A stretch of DNA of 64,000 nt. Origin: Scylla paramamosain. Its lineage: Eukaryota; Arthropoda; Malacostraca; Decapoda; Portunidae. The stretch is taken from assembly GCF_035594125.1 (NCBI RefSeq), contig NC_087190.1:9503604-9567603 (forward strand), written 5' to 3'. Below the pieces are notes generated by a model. The model saw nothing but the letters and a program-made list of their open reading frames with translations, made no database searches and had not been told where the DNA came from. Below are positions 60,816-64,000 of the stretch, in pieces. Within the stretch, counting starts at the first letter, position 1. Each line of letters opens with the position of its first letter. The position numbers and the translations under genes were made by a program.

Positions 60816-62157
60816 TGTAACGCCACCCCCCCCCTTCCGGTTCCCCCCTCCTCCCTCCTCCTCACCGGTCCGATCAGAGCTCTAATGAGACGAGGCAAAG
60901 ATCTTCACGGTGAAGAAGAAAAAAAAGAAGAGGAAGAGAGAAGAGGTGAAGCACGCACACACACAAGAAAAAAAAAGAAAACATTTTTGATTGGTAATGG
61001 TTCTCGCCTTCATCGTCATGGCCAGAGGGTAGGGAGAGGTTAATTATCACACAGTACCTACAGTGTGGCTTTATTAGGAGGAACGAAAAATATAAAAAAA
61101 ATAGCAAAAAAAGTTAAATGAATAATACTGATGGGATTCTTTGGGTTGACTGACCCACTATGACACTATCGAGTGGTTAATCTAGAAAAAAAAACACTTG
61201 AAATTCTGGTATGGCATATACACTTATACTCCGTTACTTAACACTACGAATACACAAGAAAATAATTACTTTTATAACTCCTCAAGAGTACCATTGATTC
61301 TGGGCACCGTTATATCCCTAAATAGCGTCACAGCCTTCATCCATCACTTCTCTACGGCAATAATATTGCCCACAACACATTCACAGTAGATTATATTTGA
61401 CTAAAGAAACATTACATGGCTAACACTTTCCCAAGACTCTGTGGCCTGTCTCCACGTGGGACCAACACCGGCTATTTTATCTGTTGCCAGAGGGAAGGGA
61501 GACGCCATTCTGTCAACACGTACAGTCACTATATCTTCACTAGAGACATGAATAATAAACATGAACACAGTAATATTCACTTCTAAATAAAAGAAAAATT
61601 AAACATTTCAGAGCTACGAGACCCACCTGTTGCCAGAGGGAAGGGAGACGCCATTCTGTGCTCTCTCCCTCAACACCCACAGGCCTCTGAAGTTATTGGA
61701 ACCTTAGCTAGTTCTCTCTCTCTCTTCTTTCACAAATAATTTTACTGAACCGTGAGTTTAAATAAAAATGCAGAAATAATTGGCTAGCAAGGTGAGCATA
61801 TAGGCTGGACATTAGTTGAAGTTAATAATTGAATTTTAAATTACTAACATATTTTATAAGCTAGGGAATGACACCTTATGAGTTACTGGTAGGCTGACGC
61901 AACATGAGGTAATCCTATTATTCGTATTACCACTGATTAGAGAAAACCACAGTTGAAATAAGTAAAGACTATTTATAACAAATGTTTCAAGACTTTTAAA
62001 TCACTCCCACAAATACACGCCTTATAAATATACTTTTTCATATAATCACTAAACCTTTAATTACCGCTATTATCCTCCTCTTCACCACAAGCTACAAAAG
62101 AAAACAATTATTGGGGAGACTCAAAGAAACACAGAAATAATAAAAAGGAGCGTTACA
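60816..62157 (-). repeat. 5' LTR of Gypsy-2 (1342 bp)
   Basis: This is the partner of 53142-54485. Differences seen: TAA to G after an A7 run near 61111, and single changes near 61149, 61604, 61774 and 62011. Confidence 0.95.
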
Positions 62158-62513
62158 GTAGAACTTAGTCAGTTCCCTCTAAAGAGGACTCTGAAGATAA
62201 TGACATCAATTTTGTAGATAAGCCTCCTGAAGAGGGGGCTTTGTCCTTCTTGGAATGGATCCAATAAAGGGTAACAAAGTGCATTATGTTAGAAAAGTGA
62301 TGAGTGATGTAGATGATGAGAATGAGTTTCAAGTTTCCTTTTTAAGGTCAAGGAAAAAAAAAAGGATTTTTTTTTTTTATATCAAAGATGAAACAACTGT
62401 CCAAGGGCAGTCTGTTATTGGTATGCTACCAAAACCTGTCCCTCAAAGTATCAAAAGAAGACAGGGATACTACAACTTTTATTTCAGTTTTCCTTGCAAT
62501 GATATGCATTAAA
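62158..62513 (+). pseudogene. pogo/Tigger-like transposase, last part
   Basis: It continues the pseudogene cut at 53141. The frame EDSEDNDINFVDKPPEEGAL is followed by GNKVHYVRKVMSDVDDENEF, VSFLRSRKKKRIFF and YYNFYFSF, the C-terminal module often seen in long pogo/jerky-type proteins. A stop (TAA at 62266-62268) and a T run interrupt it. Confidence 0.6.
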
Positions 62514-62643
62514 AAAGGAGTCTGATTCTCACAAGTCAGATATGTTTTGTTTGCAGTCATGCAGTTAAGTAATTTATGCTTTGTTCACAGTAGAAATGTA
62601 GAGGCAGGAAATGTAAAAATGTGTGACTAGTATTTCATACTTG

Positions 62644-62751
<108 letters not shown>

Positions 62752-62772
62752 CATCCCTTTTCACATCAAGTT

Positions 62773-63364
62773 TCAGGCAAATAACATTCTCTCTCTTTCT
62801 CTCTCTCTCTCTGACAAGTTACCTTCTACCATTTTATTATAAAATCGAAGATAATGAAAAAAAATTAACATGAAAGAATGATAGGTATCATCTCTCTGTT
62901 CTGATAAAACAGGTGGATCCTGTAAATCATTTTCCGAGTCCTCACTAATGTCTTCGCTTTCTTCAGCTTCTTCTAAATATTCACTGTCACTGTCTTCAAA
63001 CTCAGAAGCACTGCTAAATACATATGTTGTGTCCTGCTCCATGGTGAGTTATGATCTGAGATCCTTGGCTCTTATCTGGATGTCTCTTCACACTTATCAT
63101 AGTGCTTTCCACCCGGCGGGTCGCTGGGGTTGCCAAGTGTCGGCCGGAGAAAGGGAAAATAGCTTAGTTACTGCTAAATTTCCAGAGCTAGTGACAACAC
63201 TACATGTGGAAACATACCAGACACTTCCACTCACACCATCTGACTCGAGAAACCGCGCTTGGACCTCAAAGTTGAGGCGCGAAAATTCTTGATTACCGGT
63301 ATGATCGCCGTCGCTACGGACGCATTTTTGCAATCGTATATATACGATTGCCGGAAGGAAAGGG
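62773..63364 (-). mobile_element. 5' end of another piggyBac-like element (remnant)
   Basis: On the minus strand the end reads CCCTTTCCTTCCGGCAATCG, next to TTAA (63365-63368), with a perfect subterminal palindrome GCAATCGTATATATACGATTGC-like at about 63331-63352. About 320 nt inside, an ATG at 63042 opens MEQDTTYVFSSASEFEDSD, a strongly acidic N-terminus (to about residue 45) as in piggyBac transposases, then the frame dissolves. No second end and no catalytic core were found. Confidence 0.5.
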
Positions 63365-63375
63365 TTAAGGAACAT

Positions 63376-64000
<625 letters not shown>

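Larger units (their letters stand above)
53142..62157 (-). mobile_element. Ty3/gypsy LTR retrotransposon with an SGNH-hydrolase ORF (Gypsy-2), intact
   Basis: LTRs at 53142-54485 and 60816-62157 begin TGTAACGC and end GCGTTACA. They are flanked by gtag (53138-53141, 62158-62161). On the minus strand the order is 5' LTR, primer site (tRNA-Leu-like), SGNH ORF, gag, UGA, pol, about 755 bp of non-coding sequence, 3' LTR. The LTRs differ by about five substitutions plus one small indel over 1.34 kb (by eye), so insertion was recent. All three reading frames are open. No env-like ORF is seen. It sits in the pogo-type transposase pseudogene. Confidence 0.95.

Noticed and set aside
60725..60898. Start of the SGNH ORF within the LTR at 60898
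   Set aside because: That part is read from LTR and primer-site sequence. The ATG at 60724 is directly before the domain and is the more likely start.

Overview
The window looks like repeat-rich nuclear DNA from an invertebrate, most probably a decapod crustacean. The reasons are long dinucleotide arrays (AT, GA, GT), densely nested retrotransposons and DNA transposons, a tRNA-derived SINE type that I associate with crabs and shrimps, and spliced host exons. The species cannot be read from the sequence. No bacterial or viral genes, rRNA genes or CRISPR arrays are present.

Host gene: four minus-strand exons (38065-38172, 37761-37990, 15667-15813, 12264-12317) join in a consistent reading phase and end in a stop codon. 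They appear to be the 3' end of one unidentified host gene. Its 21.9 kb intron (15814-37760) and 3.3 kb last intron hold most of the transposons of the left half.

Layout. 1-720 is the 3' end of a LINE. 911-9386 is a Ty3/gypsy element (minus; CsRn1-like, tRNA-Trp-type primer site) whose gag was hit twice: by a 3.2 kb Mutator-like element with a PHD-finger transposase (5702-8881) and by a 384 bp MITE (4963-5346). 11310-12112 is a pogo-type MITE. 12786-31523 is dominated by one LINE family (LINE-A). It includes a copy hit by a piggyBac derivative (12828-14319) and an apparently intact minus-strand copy (19568-22646) inserted in another copy. 27610-32160 (minus) is a CR1-like LINE whose SGNH-esterase ORF1 is split by LINE-A. 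32641-37270 is a second LINE (LINE-B) with a PHD plus zinc-knuckle ORF1. 38750-43585 holds a SINE, a CR1-like LINE and an RTE element nested in it. 46300-53141 and 62158-62513 carry a fragmented pogo/Tigger-like transposase, interrupted by LINE-A with a hAT MITE, an I-like LINE, a GA expansion and finally a gypsy element. 62773-63364 is the end of another piggyBac-like element.

The most notable element is the gypsy retrotransposon at 53142-62157 (minus). Its LTRs (1344 and 1342 bp) are almost identical and all its ORFs are open. It has an extra ORF upstream of gag that encodes an SGNH/GDSL-type hydrolase. Gag and pol share one frame separated by a single UGA followed by CUA, a known stop-readthrough context. 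The older gypsy at 911-9386 instead shows a canonical -1 frameshift cassette (G GGA AAC, 6-nt spacer, potential H-type pseudoknot). The two gypsy elements therefore appear to use different gag-pol recoding strategies.

All identifications rest on motifs read by eye. No database search was run.
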